A stretch of 53,200 bases of DNA, from NCBI RefSeq assembly GCF_002911015.1, contig NZ_KZ626895.1, forward strand, positions 1-53,200. The letters run 5' to 3'. How positions within the stretch are numbered: the stretch's first letter is position 1; every line of letters starts with the position of its first letter. This stretch comes from Streptomyces populi. GTDB lineage: Bacteria; Actinomycetota; Actinomycetes; Streptomycetales; Streptomycetaceae. Both the position numbers and the translations under genes were made by a program. Positions 39,026 through 46,096 of the stretch are shown here, one piece after another. Below the pieces are notes generated by a model. That model had not been told where the DNA came from. It saw only the letters and a program-made list of their open reading frames with translations, and did not search any database.

Positions 39026-41974
39026 CTAATTCTTGTCGGCACCGACGAGAGTCACGTCACCACGAATCCAGCGCGCAATGAACTCTGATACCTCCGAGTT
39101 CAGATTTAGCGAGCGAAGGGTAGCAAGGGCACCGGGCGTGAAGTCTGGGTCTCGGCGAGCTCTAGCCCACTTCGAAATTACTGTAGGAATGTCTCCGTAA
39201 GTTCTGCCATGGCCGTAAGTATCTTCGTCGGCAATAAGTTCGCCTATCGGGCAAAGCATCAAGAGAACGGCTTCGAGTTCTTTTCCCTCTAGCTGAGCGC
39301 ATGATACATGAGCGCTGCGAAGAATTGCGAAAGCGAGATCCTTTAGGACTGCACTTGCGGAGAACCATGGGGTTGGCAACTGCAGAAGGTAGTCACCTGC
39401 TTCCTCGGCTGCCCGCTTCAAGATAACCGGGTCCTCATAGGAGCGTGACACGCTCTGATAAGGAGATCGCAAACTTGGGACCGATAGCACAAGAGGGCGA
39501 ACGAAAGGCTGCGTGAGATTCGAGTCGACGCCATAAAGACTTTCCACCCCGAATCGCCTAAGTGTCTCCGTGATCGAGATCTCACCCAGAATGACCCGCA
39601 ACTGCGACGCCCAGTAGGATTCTTCACTGTGCAGTGACAAGTTGTCACGCACTTGAGAAAAGAGCTCACGGTTCAATTTCTGCCAGACTTCAGCATTCGC
39701 CGCTGGAAGCGTAGCCGAGTGTCCCATCGCCTGCCCTGGAATATTCCACAAAAATAGGCATTGACACAGCGCACGGGCGTTATCTGGCTCTTCTTCGACC
39801 AACTTGAGCACTGATTCACGGATTGCCTTCGCGACAGATGGCAGGTTTTCGACGCTGCAGCGCATGACTGACTCCAAAGGAGCGAAATCTCGCAGAGCCA
39901 GAACGTCGCGTGGCGATGGGCTATTTCGCTGGGTTCCGGAAATTCTGACAGCCTTGTCGCAAATATCGCGGATGATCCCGGGTTTTGGCACAGCAAAAGA
40001 GAGGGATCGCCCACAGAAGGAAATGATGTTCCTAGCCGCCGAGCTTGAGTCTCCCTCTCGCACCTCGTCGACCGCGAGCTGAAGGAAGTCGTCCGCTCCG
40101 TCATCGACATTATTTCCGAGGGTTTGAAGACTCAACTGCGCCACTACGTCCCACTCCGCAGCAGAAATCTTCGGTGCGAGCAAGTCAAACAATGCACGCG
40201 CTGAAGAATTCTGTCGGACTATCTGATTCGCTGCGAAATACTCAAGAAAAGTTCGGTGCGTGAAGCCATAAATACCTTGGTTGATATCTGACCCTACGTC
40301 CGTCAGCACCCAGGCGCGACCTGTACAAAAGTCGACGAACTTAGTTGCCGCATTCTCTGCTTCCGCTTCGTCGTCAAATCGCTTCTCCAGCAGAAATTTA
40401 CTGACGAATTGAATTAGATCCTCTCGCTTAAGGCCATGTTGCGCTTTAGGGGTGGAATACATCCATAGAGCAAGAGCGTTCAGGGCATGCTTTACGTGAG
40501 CGTCGAACGGAAGCGGGATTCCGATTCCCCGCTGCTTGTCCCACTTCTCAAAAAGTAGTTCCGCACACTTTTTGTAGACATCGGGCCGGTTGGCGGGAAT
40601 ATAGTTCTCTGACGCATAAATGCCACACATCAGAGAAAGCATGAGCGGATTCTTTCGCAGGTCTGCCACGAACTCACTGTCTTGCAGGAATGACTTGGCG
40701 AGCTCTGACCTCCTGCCCTTCTCTACCGTCTCATCCAAGAGGAACCATTTATTAGCATAATCCCGAACCTGTTCCCTCTGCAGCTCAGCGAGGTTGACTG
40801 TTCGGAAAAGAGAATCATCCAGGGGGGCTTCGTCGTATCCCACTCTTCGGGAGGTGACCAGCACGGGGACGTCAGGGTACATGTAGACAAAGGACTCGAC
40901 GAATTCTACGACGCGACGCCTTAGTGAAGTGTCAGTCAGCTCATCAAGCCCATCAAAAATTACGAAGGCTCGCCCGTTCTGTAGAACATATTCGATTGCA
41001 CCCTGTGGCGGTTCGACGTTGTAAGGCTTTTTGCACACGCCCTCGAGATGCTCGACTAAAGTTAGGTTATTTGCCTTGAAACCCTCAATGTGATCTCTGA
41101 GAATAAAAAGAAGTGGCACTTGAGCGCCGGTGGCGTGCGCCGTAGTCCGTGCGATTTCGTAGGCAAGCTTAAGGGAAAGTGTGGATTTCCCGCCGCCGGG
41201 ATCGCCCAGGATAACTGTCCTGTGCGAGGTCGAGAGCATGTCCTGTAGGTGAACATTCGCGAGCAATTTTTCTTGCTCCTGCCCGACTGGAAACTCTAGC
41301 CTGGGCTCTACAAAGAGTTTGCTGTACGGCACCTTTTTTGTCGTGCCTGCATGCGGAAGCTTCATGGTCGCGTGCAGGTTTTTTACCTGATCGCGCATTT
41401 GGCTCTCAAAGTTATGAAAATTCGCAAGGTCGTCAATATTGCCAAATGCTTTTGCAGACTTTGCGTCAGAAGCGACGTGACAGGCTGAGACTTTAAGCAA
41501 AGCGGCGCGGGTTAAGGGCGACTCACCCTGAGTTGCCGCAATCTTGGAGGCATTCTCGAAGCTTTTCTCGACAAGAGCTTGCCATGCAGCCCGAGCGATG
41601 TCGTCAATCAGCTCGGGATCTGCCTCGACATTCAGTCGAATTGATTCTTCAAGCTTTTCCCTTGTGGCTGTGAAATTTTGCTCCTGCTTTTTGGCGCCGG
41701 CGCTAGCCCAGACTTGCGTAACGAGTGACAGAGCGATCGATTCGAAGTCCGGTGAGTTGAGATACTCAGCGAGGGAGTGCGCCGTCTCTGGGGGAAGGTC
41801 GAGGCCAATTGATGCCTCTGTCTGCCGTGTTAGAGCTGCCCTTGTTTTCCGATTTCTCCAACGAGCAGTGAACGCAGCCCCCGGGATGCCAGCGAGCTTC
41901 GCAGCACCTCCACCGGTAGCTCTGGCAGCCGCAGTTGCCAACGCCTTACCGATCGCAAGCTCAACACCAACCAC
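39026..41974 (-). CDS. NACHT-domain NTPase (bacterial NLR-like, candidate anti-phage protein, 982 aa)
   Basis: A STAND NTPase with visibly lower GC than its neighbours. With GTG 41972-41974 as start (VVGVELAIGKALATAAARATGG, AGGGGG upstream), residues 1-200 form a helical N-terminal domain. A NACHT core follows: Walker A GDPGGGKST (257-265), the NACHT-type Walker B FVIFDGLDEL (337-346), sensor VTSRR (373-377), and the winged-helix motif FTHRTFLEYFAA (571-582). The last 380 or so residues are helical without obvious LRR, WD or TPR repeats, probably the sensor part. NACHT proteins of this kind (bNACHT) defend bacteria against phage. The N-terminus resembles NNH-type helical domains rather than a nuclease or protease. 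An ATG at 42107-42109 would add 45 unnatural residues. Confidence 0.9.
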   Translation of the reverse strand: MVGVELAIGKALATAAARATGGGAAKLAGIPGAAFTARWRNRKTRAALTRQTEASIGLDLPPETAHSLAEYLNSPDFESIALSLVTQVWASAGAKKQEQNFTATREKLEESIRLNVEADPELIDDIARAAWQALVEKSFENASKIAATQGESPLTRAALLKVSACHVASDAKSAKAFGNIDDLANFHNFESQMRDQVKNLHATMKLPHAGTTKKVPYSKLFVEPRLEFPVGQEQEKLLANVHLQDMLSTSHRTVILGDPGGGKSTLSLKLAYEIARTTAHATGAQVPLLFILRDHIEGFKANNLTLVEHLEGVCKKPYNVEPPQGAIEYVLQNGRAFVIFDGLDELTDTSLRRRVVEFVESFVYMYPDVPVLVTSRRVGYDEAPLDDSLFRTVNLAELQREQVRDYANKWFLLDETVEKGRRSELAKSFLQDSEFVADLRKNPLMLSLMCGIYASENYIPANRPDVYKKCAELLFEKWDKQRGIGIPLPFDAHVKHALNALALWMYSTPKAQHGLKREDLIQFVSKFLLEKRFDDEAEAENAATKFVDFCTGRAWVLTDVGSDINQGIYGFTHRTFLEYFAANQIVRQNSSARALFDLLAPKISAAEWDVVAQLSLQTLGNNVDDGADDFLQLAVDEVREGDSSSAARNIISFCGRSLSFAVPKPGIIRDICDKAVRISGTQRNSPSPRDVLALRDFAPLESVMRCSVENLPSVAKAIRESVLKLVEEEPDNARALCQCLFLWNIPGQAMGHSATLPAANAEVWQKLNRELFSQVRDNLSLHSEESYWASQLRVILGEISITETLRRFGVESLYGVDSNLTQPFVRPLVLSVPSLRSPYQSVSRSYEDPVILKRAAEEAGDYLLQLPTPWFSASAVLKDLAFAILRSAHVSCAQLEGKELEAVLLMLCPIGELIADEDTYGHGRTYGDIPTVISKWARARRDPDFTPGALATLRSLNLNSEVSEFIARWIRGDVTLVGADKN

Positions 41975-42091
41975 AGATCGCAGCCCCCTATCAGATCGTG
42001 GGGCCGTTCTATCATGCGTGTCACTAGTTATGCGGGCGATCGGTGCAGATGAGCAGCCAAGGTCGGTGGAGCGGCTTTGGGCTGGAGCTGC

Positions 42092-42200
42092 TTTGGGGCG
42101 AGTGATCATGGCCCCTTAAGCTTCCGGCGAGTCGGGCAGTCTGTGGACCTGCCCGTTAAAGCACGACGTTGGGGCCATGATCTTCGAGGCTCGCCCCAAA
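42092..42200. repeat. Large imperfect inverted repeat upstream of the NACHT gene
   Basis: TTTGGGGCGAG (42092-42102) faces CTCGCCCCAAA (42190-42200), and GATCATGGCCCC (42104-42115) faces GGGGCCATGATC (42171-42182). Inside, CGGGCAG (42133-42139) faces CTGCCCG (42149-42155). The 109-bp block is either a small MITE-like element or a structured regulatory RNA. It begins 117 bases upstream of the NACHT start. Confidence 0.75.
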
Positions 42201-42275
42201 GTGGCTGCCTAAAGCCGTGGAGCCGACCGCCCCAGCCGCAGAGGGTGTCTCCCACTTCGTGCCCGCAGCTCGCTA

Positions 42276-42361
42276 GCGCGCCGCCGGGCGGGGCTGCCGC
42301 TGGCGAAGACAGGGCGGCAGCCCCGCCGGCAAGGCGGCGCGCGCCCGCGCTGTGCGCGGGC
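42276..42361. repeat. Cluster of GC-rich stem-loops
   Basis: Two nested arms pair around one loop: GCGCGCCGCC (42276-42285) with GGCGGCGCGC (42333-42342), and GGCGGGGCTGCCGC (42287-42300) with GCGGCAGCCCCGCC (42314-42327). A third hairpin, GCCCGCGC-TGT-GCGCGGGC, follows at 42343-42361. Such clusters occur at plasmid replication or transfer sites and as double terminators. This could be a remnant of the mobile element. Confidence 0.75.
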
Positions 42362-42592
42362 CTTGATGAAGCAGGGAAAGTCCTACCGCGCCGCGAGCAT
42401 GAACCAGGTTCGTGGTCTGTCGGCTCCGTGTTCGTCTCGGTTGCCGTTCCATCCCTGTCTTCCGCACCGGACACACCCCAAGGGGCAGCAGTCCTCGCCG
42501 AGTTCCTGCTTCCTCCGCTCGGGAAGCTCGGGAACCGCCGGCTGCACACCCAGGCCATGGCTGCCCGGGCGCAAGAGGTCGCTGAGGCTGTG

Positions 42593-42784
42593 CCTGCGGC
42601 TGATCGCGATCACCTGATGCCGAACAGCGAGGCACGCGCTCGGGCCGCCGTCGACCGGGTCTTCCGGGACCCGGAGAGCACCGGAGACGGCCCCGATACG
42701 GCCCCGATACGGCCCACGGGGCAAGTCGACCCCCTGAGCTGCATCGAAGTCAGAACAGCCACAACTGACCTCGAGCAGCCGTGA
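42593..42784 (+). pseudogene. C-terminal remnant of a tyrosine integrase
   Basis: One frame reads ADRDHLMPNSEARARAAVDRVFRDPE, then STGDGPDTAP. The block HLMPxSExRxRxAVDxVF is how many Streptomyces phage or plasmid tyrosine integrases end, just after the catalytic tyrosine (usually DTYxHLMP). Here the tyrosine position is lost (ADRDHLMP) and no recognisable integrase lies upstream, so it appears to be a dead fragment. Integrase genes normally lie beside an att site, and the right 14-bp repeat is inside this remnant. The wider open frame (42077-42784) is mostly unnatural sequence. Confidence 0.55.
42755..42768. repeat. Right attachment-like direct repeat (attR)
   Basis: ACAGCCACAACTGA, identical to the dapD 3' end at 37499-37512. 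The DNA to its right resembles the dapD downstream flank and returns to high-GC chromosome. Confidence 0.7.
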
Positions 42785-42917
42785 CGTGTGGCCGTCCGGG
42801 GCGACGCCGGTCGGTGCCGAGCGTCCTTCCACGGCCCCGGGCCGGCCCGGGAAGATCTCCGCCCCGCCGTGGGCGACGGCCGGAAGACCGTGGCGCCTCC
42901 GGGCGTTGCCTCCGAGC

Positions 42918-43295
42918 ATGAGGATCGGTGAAGCTTCCAGAGTCGGCGGTGTGAGCGCGAGGTCGTTGCGGCACTACGAGGACCAGGGCCTGATCGTCCC
43001 CGGCCGTCTCGACAACGGGTTCCGCGACTACTGCCGGTCCACGATCGACCGGGTGCTCGTCATCCGCTCGCTGCTGGAGTCCGGGCTGCCCGTGCGGCTG
43101 ATCAGGAAACTCCTGCCCCGCCTCCCCGACGGGTCCGGAGCCGGCACGGGCACGGTGTGCGCGGAGTTCCTGCGGGAGGTGCAGAGCCATCGCGACCGGC
43201 TCGCCGCCCGCATCGCGATCCTCGGCGAGCAGCGGGCGGCACTCGACACCTATCTGAGGGAGGCCCGCCGTGCCGGATCTCCGTCCGCCACTTGA
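42918..43295 (+). CDS. MerR-family regulator
   Basis: A 125-aa MerR protein with the N-terminal winged helix (MRIGEASRVGGVSARSLRHYEDQGLIVPGRLDNGFRDY) and a C-terminal dimerisation helix, but no metal-binding cysteines. It probably activates the quinone oxidoreductase gene behind it, from a promoter whose -35 overlaps its own stop codon. ATG 42918 opens the HTH exactly. The longer upstream frame is not natural sequence. It is the first chromosomal gene to the right of the island. Confidence 0.92.
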   Translation: MRIGEASRVGGVSARSLRHYEDQGLIVPGRLDNGFRDYCRSTIDRVLVIRSLLESGLPVRLIRKLLPRLPDGSGAGTGTVCAEFLREVQSHRDRLAARIAILGEQRAALDTYLREARRAGSPSAT

Positions 43296-43324
43296 CCTTG
43301 ACACAAGTGTCAGACTCCTACGTT
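43292..43324 (+). promoter_or_regulatory. MerR-type promoter with a dyad in the spacer
   Basis: TTGACC (43292-43297) and TACGTT (43319-43324) are 21 bases apart. The spacer holds TGACAC-AA-GTGTCA (43299-43312), a perfect dyad. Over-long spacers with a central dyad are the hallmark of MerR-activated promoters. The -10 ends 6 bases before the ATG at 43331, so the next gene may be leaderless. Confidence 0.6.
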
Positions 43325-43330
43325 CGGCGC

Positions 43331-44347
43331 ATGGAGACCGACGAGCGGCAGAGCACCGCTGAGCAGACGATGCGAGCACTGGTCCAGCGGTCGCACCGGG
43401 GACCGGGGGAGCTGGCCCTCACGACCGACCGGCCCCGCCCCGTCCCGGGGCCCGGCGAGTACCTGATCCGTGTCGGCGCCGCCGGGGTCAACTTCGCCGA
43501 CGTCATGCAGACCCGGGGAACCTACGGAGGAGGCCCGCGGGCGCCCTACGCGGCGGGCTTCGAGGCCGCCGGCGAGATCGTCGGTGCCGGCCCGGACGTC
43601 GGGAGTCCCCTGCGGCCCGGCACCCACGTCGTCGGGGTCGGCCCGGGGGCCTTCGCGCAGTACATGACGATGCCGGCCGCGGGAGTGCTTCCGGTGCCGT
43701 CCGGCTGGAGCGACGCCGAGGCCCTCGGCCTGGTGCTGAACTGGGCCACCGCCTTGGCCGCACTGAGGCCGCTGGGCGGGATCAGTGCGGGCGAGACGGT
43801 CCTCGTGCACGCGGCGGCCGGAGGCGTGGGGCAGGCCGCCGTCCGCCTCGCCCGCCACTACGGTGCGCGTGTGATCGCCACGGCGTCGCCGGCGAAGCAC
43901 GACGCCGTCGAAGCGCTCGGCGCCGACGAGGTCCTGGACAGCCGACGCCCCGATCTGGCGGAGGAGATCACCCGTCTGACCGGTGGTGTCGACCTGGTCC
44001 TGGAATCAGTGGGACGGGCCACGTTCAGGACCAGTCTGTCGGTCACCAGACCGTTCACCGGACGCGTCGTCGTGTTCGGCGCCGCCTCCGGCGACGCCAC
44101 CCTGACCACGCACGACCTGGTCTTCACCCACCCGGTCCAGGTCAAGGGCCTGCACATCGGGGCGCTGGCGGCCGCGGCCCCGTCCCTCTACCGGTCGTTG
44201 CTCGTCGAGATCGAGGCCCTGATCGCCGACGGCGTGTACCCGCCCGGCACCCCCCGGGTCCACCCCCTGGCCGAGGGGGCGACGGTGCTGCGGCGACTCG
44301 AAGCGGGCCGGACCCACGGCAAGCACGCCCTCGATCCCTGGCGGTAG
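43331..44347 (+). CDS. NADPH:quinone oxidoreductase (zinc-less MDR, zeta-crystallin type)
   Basis: Cytoplasmic medium-chain reductase (338 aa) expected to reduce quinones with NADPH. The N-terminal GroES-like domain has VGAAGVNFADVMQTRGTYGG and the Rossmann domain has VLVHAAAGGVGQAAVRLARHYGARVIATAS. Zinc-ligand cysteines are absent, as in the QOR class. ATG 43331 follows a -10 by 6 bases and would be leaderless. ATG 43370 (MRALVQRSHRGPGEL) is the alternative, 13 codons shorter, and is closer to where homologues start. Regulation by the adjacent MerR protein is likely. Confidence 0.92.
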   Translation: METDERQSTAEQTMRALVQRSHRGPGELALTTDRPRPVPGPGEYLIRVGAAGVNFADVMQTRGTYGGGPRAPYAAGFEAAGEIVGAGPDVGSPLRPGTHVVGVGPGAFAQYMTMPAAGVLPVPSGWSDAEALGLVLNWATALAALRPLGGISAGETVLVHAAAGGVGQAAVRLARHYGARVIATASPAKHDAVEALGADEVLDSRRPDLAEEITRLTGGVDLVLESVGRATFRTSLSVTRPFTGRVVVFGAASGDATLTTHDLVFTHPVQVKGLHIGALAAAAPSLYRSLLVEIEALIADGVYPPGTPRVHPLAEGATVLRRLEAGRTHGKHALDPWR

Positions 44348-44495
44348 GAACGCCCGTGCCGCACGACGACCCCGCCGTCCCCGAGGGGATCCGTCCCGCC
44401 GTGCGGTGAGCCGGGTGCCGGAAGGTCCTCACCCGAACCCCGCGCCGTCCGCCGACAACCCCACGGAACGGCGCGGCGGCGGGCAGGATGGCCCC

Positions 44496-44879
44496 ATGAC
44501 AAAACTGCCCGCGCGGTCGGTCCGTCGTACCTCCTCCGGCTCGGTGCTGTCGTTGTGGTCGCAGGACTCCGTGTTGTCGATCGGCTCGGTGGGATCGGTG
44601 CTGTCCGTGGGGTCCGTCGGTTCGGCCCTGTCGGTCGGTTCGATCGGAAGCGCCCTGTCGGTCGGTTCGATCGGTTCCGCCCTGTCGCTGATCTCGACCG
44701 GGTCGTGGCTGAGCACGGGATCGCTGTTCTCCGCGCAGTCCCGATGGTCGGTGCTGTCCTGGCGTTCCTCCCGCAGCTTCCTGGCCGCGGGAGCGGTGGG
44801 GGCGGCGGCCGGAGGCGCCCTGTTGCTGGCCCGGACGCTCCACGAGGCCGGAACCGGCACCGGACAGCCCCGCTCCTAG
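44496..44879 (+). CDS. Protein built of 28 Ser-x-x triplets with a C-terminal hydrophobic segment
   Basis: A 127-aa product. From residue 13 to 96 every third residue is serine, 28 triplets without a break (for example SVLSIGSVGSVLSVGSVG). The two other positions are mostly hydrophobic or Gly, and a 9-residue unit S-A-L-S-V-G-S-I-G repeats in the middle. It starts with a basic stretch (MTKLPARSVRR) and ends with AAGAVGAAAGGALLLARTLHEA, a likely membrane segment. Third-position GC is high, as in neighbouring genes, so the frame looks real. A complementary reading on the minus strand is a shadow. I know of no function. The triplet period suggests a beta-solenoid or polyproline-II-like rod. Confidence 0.7.
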   Translation: MTKLPARSVRRTSSGSVLSLWSQDSVLSIGSVGSVLSVGSVGSALSVGSIGSALSVGSIGSALSLISTGSWLSTGSLFSAQSRWSVLSWRSSRSFLAAGAVGAAAGGALLLARTLHEAGTGTGQPRS

Positions 44880-45379
44880 ACGTCCAGGTCCGCCGCGAAC
44901 TCCGTCAGGGCCTCGAAGTCGGGCTCGCGCAGGCCGAGGCGGGGGTCGACGTGCCGCAGCAGCGCGGGCGCCGGATGGCGGGCGGCGACGAACGTCTCGT
45001 CGGCCGGGCTCTGTTCGTCGTCCACCCAGGCGAACGGGCGGCCGTCGGCGTGGGCCACGATGCGTTCCGTCTTCCAGTGGACACCGTCGGGGCGCTCGGC
45101 GAAGAGGGCGCCGGTGAAGTCGACCCAGGGCAGTTCGGGCAGGCCGATCACGGGGGCGATCCAGCGGTTGGCGGCGTCCATCCAGGTGGTGGCCCAGCAC
45201 AGGTCGTAGCCGAGGGCGAGGAGGGCGCGGCCGTGGTCGGGGCGGAGCCAGACGCGCAGAGGCCGGCCGGGCTCCAGGGCCACCCGGATCGTGGTGTACC
45301 CCGCGGGCCGGCGCTCCCGCTGGGCCGCGTACGGATTCAGCGGGCCGTCGACGTCGAGGAACAGCAGCGGGCGGCTCAT
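44876..45379 (-). CDS. HAD-superfamily protein (HAD_SAK-like)
   Basis: A 167-aa HAD-fold phosphatase-like protein. The nucleophile motif LLFLDVDGPLNPYA has Asp9 and Asp11. The middle has YDLCWATTWMDAANRWIAP, and the last acidic motif is FAWVDDEQSPAD. These are the marks of the HAD domain found in Swiss Army Knife RNA-repair proteins (HAD_SAK family), but here it stands alone, so RNA repair is not established. ATG 45377-45379 starts the fold. Its stop shares the CTAG at 44876-44879 with the convergent gene. Confidence 0.85.
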   Translation of the reverse strand: MSRPLLFLDVDGPLNPYAAQRERRPAGYTTIRVALEPGRPLRVWLRPDHGRALLALGYDLCWATTWMDAANRWIAPVIGLPELPWVDFTGALFAERPDGVHWKTERIVAHADGRPFAWVDDEQSPADETFVAARHPAPALLRHVDPRLGLREPDFEALTEFAADLDV

Positions 45380-45526
45380 CGGGCCACCGTAGAGGACGCC
45401 CGGGGCGGGGGCGGGTGAATATTTTCGGCTCGGTTCGTACCGGGAGGCATAGCGGGGGGTGACGGCGTGCGTCACCAGGGACACAGGGGTGGGTCGCAAG
45501 GGGCCGCCGGGGACGAGAAGGTGACG

Positions 45527-46096
45527 ATGGATGCCGAAGCACAGGAGAGCTTCCGGGACTTCGTGGCGAACAGGTCGCCCGCGCTGCTGAGGACGGCGGC
45601 GCTGCTCAGCGGGGGAGACCGGCACGCCGCCGAGGACCTGCTGCAGAACGCGCTGGTCAAGGCGGCGGGCCGCTGGAACAGGATCGACGAACCCGAGGCG
45701 TACGTACGGCGGATCCTGTACCGGCAGCAGGTGAGCCGCTGGAGGCTGAAGTGGCGCCGCCGGGAACTGAGCGTCGCCGAACCACCGGAGGCGTCCGGCC
45801 CCGCGGCCCCCGGCACGGACTCCTCGGCGGCCGCCGAACTGCGGGTCGTCATGCGGGGCGCGCTGGCCCGGCTCACCGCGAGGCAGCGCACCGTGCTCGT
45901 GCTGCGCTACTTCGAGGACCTGCCCGAGGCCGAGGTGGCCCGGCTCCTCGGCTGTTCCGTCGGAACCGTGCGCTCCACGGCCCATCGCTCGCTCGCCCGG
46001 CTGCGGGCACTCGCCCCCGAACTGGCCGCGCTCGGCCCGGGTCACGAGACGCGGCCGTCGTCCCGTGACTTCTCGCCCGTGGAGGTACACCGGTGA
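45527..46096 (+). CDS. SigE-family (ECF) RNA polymerase sigma factor
   Basis: A 189-aa extracytoplasmic-function sigma factor of the actinobacterial SigE family. Region 2 is AEDLLQNALVKAAGRWNRIDEPEAYVRRIL and region 4 is RQRTVLVLRYFEDLPEAEVARLLGCSVGTVRSTAHRSLARLR. ATG 45527 follows AGAAGG. GTG 45521 is two codons earlier. The stop overlaps the next gene as GTGA, and that gene encodes a membrane-anchored partner, so the pair probably acts as a signalling unit. Confidence 0.93.
   Translation: MDAEAQESFRDFVANRSPALLRTAALLSGGDRHAAEDLLQNALVKAAGRWNRIDEPEAYVRRILYRQQVSRWRLKWRRRELSVAEPPEASGPAAPGTDSSAAAELRVVMRGALARLTARQRTVLVLRYFEDLPEAEVARLLGCSVGTVRSTAHRSLARLRALAPELAALGPGHETRPSSRDFSPVEVHR

Noticed and set aside
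42077..42784. 235-codon frame between the NACHT gene and merR as an intact gene
   Set aside because: Apart from the integrase-like end it is unnatural sequence and crosses several large hairpins. It is reported as a remnant instead.
44532..44783. CRISPR array at the tandem repeat
   Set aside because: The repeats are contiguous, coding and in frame, with no spacers. No cas genes are present.
44429..44860. Minus-strand frame rich in Asp/Pro/Thr triplets opposite the Ser-x-x protein
   Set aside because: A three-residue repeat on one strand always gives one on the other. The plus frame has the better start, GC bias and a sensible hydrophobic end.
44876..44879. Shared CTAG between two convergent stop codons as a special signal
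   Set aside because: CTAG simply reads TAG on both strands. It is compact but needs no extra explanation.
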